Shown piece by piece: positions 5,142 through 6,623 of a stretch of DNA of 6,623 nt. The position numbers were made by a program, and so were the translations under genes. Source of the stretch: an uncultured Devosia sp. (GTDB lineage: Bacteria; Pseudomonadota; Alphaproteobacteria; Rhizobiales; Devosiaceae). The notes under the pieces were generated by a model, which had not been told where the DNA came from, ran no database searches, and saw only the letters and a program-made list of their open reading frames with translations. Numbering within the stretch: the stretch's first letter is position 1; every line of letters begins with the position of its first letter. Location of the stretch: NCBI GenBank assembly GCA_934553185.1, contig CAKTFF010000118.1, positions 1 to 6,623 on the forward strand, written 5' to 3'.

Positions 5142-6193
5142 CCAAGATCCCGACCACCGTCATCACCGGCTTTCTGGGGGCAGGCAAGACGACCCTCGTC
5201 CGACACCTGCTGGCCCACGCGCCCAAGGGCAAGCGCATTGCCCTGATCATCAACGAGTTCGGGGACCTCGGCGTCGACAAGGATATCCTTGCCGGCTGCG
5301 GCGACGAGACGTGCCGCGAGGAGGATATGATCGAATTGTCCAACGGCTGCATCTGCTGCACCGTGGCCGACGAGTTCATCCCCACCATGCAGGCGCTGCT
5401 CGCCCGGCCTGAAAAGTTCGACCATATCGTCATCGAAACCTCCGGCCTTGCTCTGCCGCAGCCGCTGATCCGCGCTTTCAACTGGCCTGAGATCAAGGCG
5501 CAGGTGACCATCGACGGCGTCGTCACCGTCGCCGATGCCTCAGCGCTCGCCGAAGGGCGATTTGCTTCCGATGAGGCGGCGGTGGATAGGCAGCGCCGCC
5601 GAGACGAAATGCTCGATCACGAAACGCCTCTGGGCGAGCTGTTCGAGGACCAGCTGTCGGTGGCCGATCTTGTGGTCGTCAACAAGACCGATCTGGTCGA
5701 GCCCGCCATGCTGGACGTGGTGGAAGCCAATATTCGCGCCGAACTGCGACCGGGTGTTAGCCTCATCCGCGCCCGCAACGGCCATGTGGATATCGCGGCT
5801 CTGCTCGGCATGGGCATGGGCAGCGAAGACGATGTGGTTAACCGCCCCAGCCACCACGAGCTCGAACATGGCGGGGAAACCCACGAGCACGACGATTTCG
5901 ACAGCTTCTCGCTGCGGCTCGACGGTGTGGGGAGCAAGGACGACCTGCTTGCCGTAATCGAACAAACCATTCGCGAGCACGACGTTTTGCGCCTCAAAGG
6001 CTTTGCCGCTATTCCCGGCGCTGCCGCCCGCCTTGCCATTCAGGCCGTCGGCCCACGGGTGTCGGCCTATTACGATCGGCCATGGAAAGAGGGCGAAGCG
6101 CGGGAAACCGCTTTGGTGGTGATCGGGGAGAGCCCGCTTGATCGCGCTGCCATCACCCGGAGCCTCGAGCGCGCCGCAGCCGTCGCTGCCTGA
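5138..6193 (+). CDS. cobW: CobW, G3E-family GTPase metallochaperone for cobalamin synthesis
   Basis: Cytoplasmic GTPase of 351 residues thought to deliver Co2+ to the aerobic B12 pathway. Visible motifs: Walker A GFLGAGKT (11-18), INEFGD (38-43), the metal-binding CXCC motif GCICC (C71, C73, C74), Walker B-like ETSG (100-103) and NKTD for guanine recognition (182-185). A His-rich linker at 239-251 has five histidines. The CobW C-terminal domain follows (about 255-345). Additional cysteines C54 and C59 sit in GCGDETC. G3E relatives (ZNG1/YeiR, zinc; HypB, nickel; UreG, urease) share the core, but the B12 riboswitch upstream and cobN directly after make true CobW the best call. Start ATG at 5138 overlaps the cbtA stop and has GGAG (5127-5130) seven bases before it. 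Confidence 0.95.
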   Translation: MTKIPTTVITGFLGAGKTTLVRHLLAHAPKGKRIALIINEFGDLGVDKDILAGCGDETCREEDMIELSNGCICCTVADEFIPTMQALLARPEKFDHIVIETSGLALPQPLIRAFNWPEIKAQVTIDGVVTVADASALAEGRFASDEAAVDRQRRRDEMLDHETPLGELFEDQLSVADLVVVNKTDLVEPAMLDVVEANIRAELRPGVSLIRARNGHVDIAALLGMGMGSEDDVVNRPSHHELEHGGETHEHDDFDSFSLRLDGVGSKDDLLAVIEQTIREHDVLRLKGFAAIPGAAARLAIQAVGPRVSAYYDRPWKEGEARETALVVIGESPLDRAAITRSLERAAAVAA

Positions 6194-6623
6194 TGCACCT
6201 TCTGTCCGCCCAGGCCGGGGCCATCCAGCAGGACGGCGAAGCCATCGACCTCGGCCAACGGCCGGGTCAACTGGTGTTTGCCTCCTCTGCTGACAGTGAA
6301 TTGGCCATGCTGGCCGGCGCTGCCGACCGCCGGGGCGAAACGGAACTGCGTCTCGCCAATACGCTGCGACTGAGCAACAACCTTTCGGTTGATCTGTGGC
6401 TGGACCAAACCGTCCGCCATGCCAGGCTGATCGTGCTGCGCCTGATTGGCGGCGCCAGCTATTGGCAATATGGCGTGGATGAATTGACGGCCCTATGCGC
6501 CAATGGGCGCGTGCCGCTGGTGCTGCTGCCCGGTGACGCCAATCCCGACCCAATTCTTCAGGCGCGCTCCACCATCCACCCCGATGACTGGACCAAGCTG
6601 CACAGCCTTTTCATCGCTGGCGG
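6193..6623 (+). CDS. cobN: Aerobic cobaltochelatase subunit CobN (partial, N-terminus only)
   Basis: Large catalytic subunit of the ATP-dependent CobNST chelatase, which inserts Co2+ into hydrogenobyrinic acid a,c-diamide in the aerobic cobalamin pathway. Only the first 143 complete codons of a protein usually around 1,250 residues are present. The N-terminus MHLLSAQAGAI (1-11), AIDLGQRPGQLVFASSADSE (17-36) and RHARLIVLRLIGGASYWQYG (75-94) match the conserved start of CobN. The ATG shares one base with the cobW stop (TGATG) and has no good SD of its own, so translation probably depends on ribosomes finishing cobW. It runs off the right edge in an open frame with no sign of damage. Confidence 0.94.
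   Translation, partial: MHLLSAQAGAIQQDGEAIDLGQRPGQLVFASSADSELAMLAGAADRRGETELRLANTLRLSNNLSVDLWLDQTVRHARLIVLRLIGGASYWQYGVDELTALCANGRVPLVLLPGDANPDPILQARSTIHPDDWTKLHSLFIAG

Noticed and set aside
5540..6553. Minus-strand open frame opposite cobW and cobN (337 codons).
   Set aside because: It crosses the cobW/cobN junction antisense to two strongly supported genes and shows no motif.
1..6623. Search for CRISPR arrays, tRNA or rRNA genes, insertion sequences and attachment sites.
   Set aside because: No spaced direct repeats, RNA gene signatures, transposase motifs or terminal inverted repeats were seen; the window reads as ordinary chromosomal genes.

Overview
The window is GC-rich, and its genes are packed with short overlaps (ATGA, TGATG, and an 11-base overlap). 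The gene set is a divergent znuA/znuCB zinc locus and a B12-riboswitch-controlled cbtB-cbtA-cobW-cobN run, with DUF2164 and DUF486 genes between them. Together these suggest an alphaproteobacterium, probably in the Hyphomicrobiales (Rhizobiales). That assignment is inferred from gene content and style; there is no marker gene here to prove it.

Layout. Positions 1-1380 (minus strand) hold the high-affinity zinc ABC importer genes znuC (ATPase) and znuB (permease, cut by the left edge). The divergent znuA (zinc-binding periplasmic protein, plus strand, 1510-2544) is separated from them by a 129-base regulatory gap containing two Zur-like palindromes. Positions 2551-3181 hold a minus-strand two-gene unit, DUF2164 then a four-helix DUF486/DMT-type membrane protein, convergent with znuA and separated from it by a strong hairpin. 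Positions 3278-3913 (plus) encode an exported protein of unknown function with two cysteines.

From 3945 to the right edge is a cobalt/cobalamin unit. It starts with a well-conserved adenosylcobalamin-type riboswitch (aptamer about 3945-4135), followed by cbtB, cbtA, cobW and the start of cobN (cut by the right edge). cbtB/cbtA are the predicted cobalt uptake proteins, CobW is a G3E-family GTPase metallochaperone linked to cobalt delivery, and CobN is the large subunit of the aerobic cobaltochelatase. The expected logic is feedback: enough B12 bound to the leader RNA lowers both cobalt import and cobalt insertion into the corrin ring.

The window therefore pairs a zinc-uptake locus with a cobalt-uptake/insertion locus. 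Histidine-rich metal-binding segments recur in ZnuA, the ZnuC tail, CbtA, CbtB and CobW. No clearly new system is visible. The points most worth a second look are the doubled Zur-like operator, the His-rich tail on the ZnuC ATPase, the Shine-Dalgarno hairpin after the riboswitch, and the unassigned exported protein. There is no gene-free stretch longer than 300 bases; the longest gap (3914-4183) is filled by the riboswitch leader.
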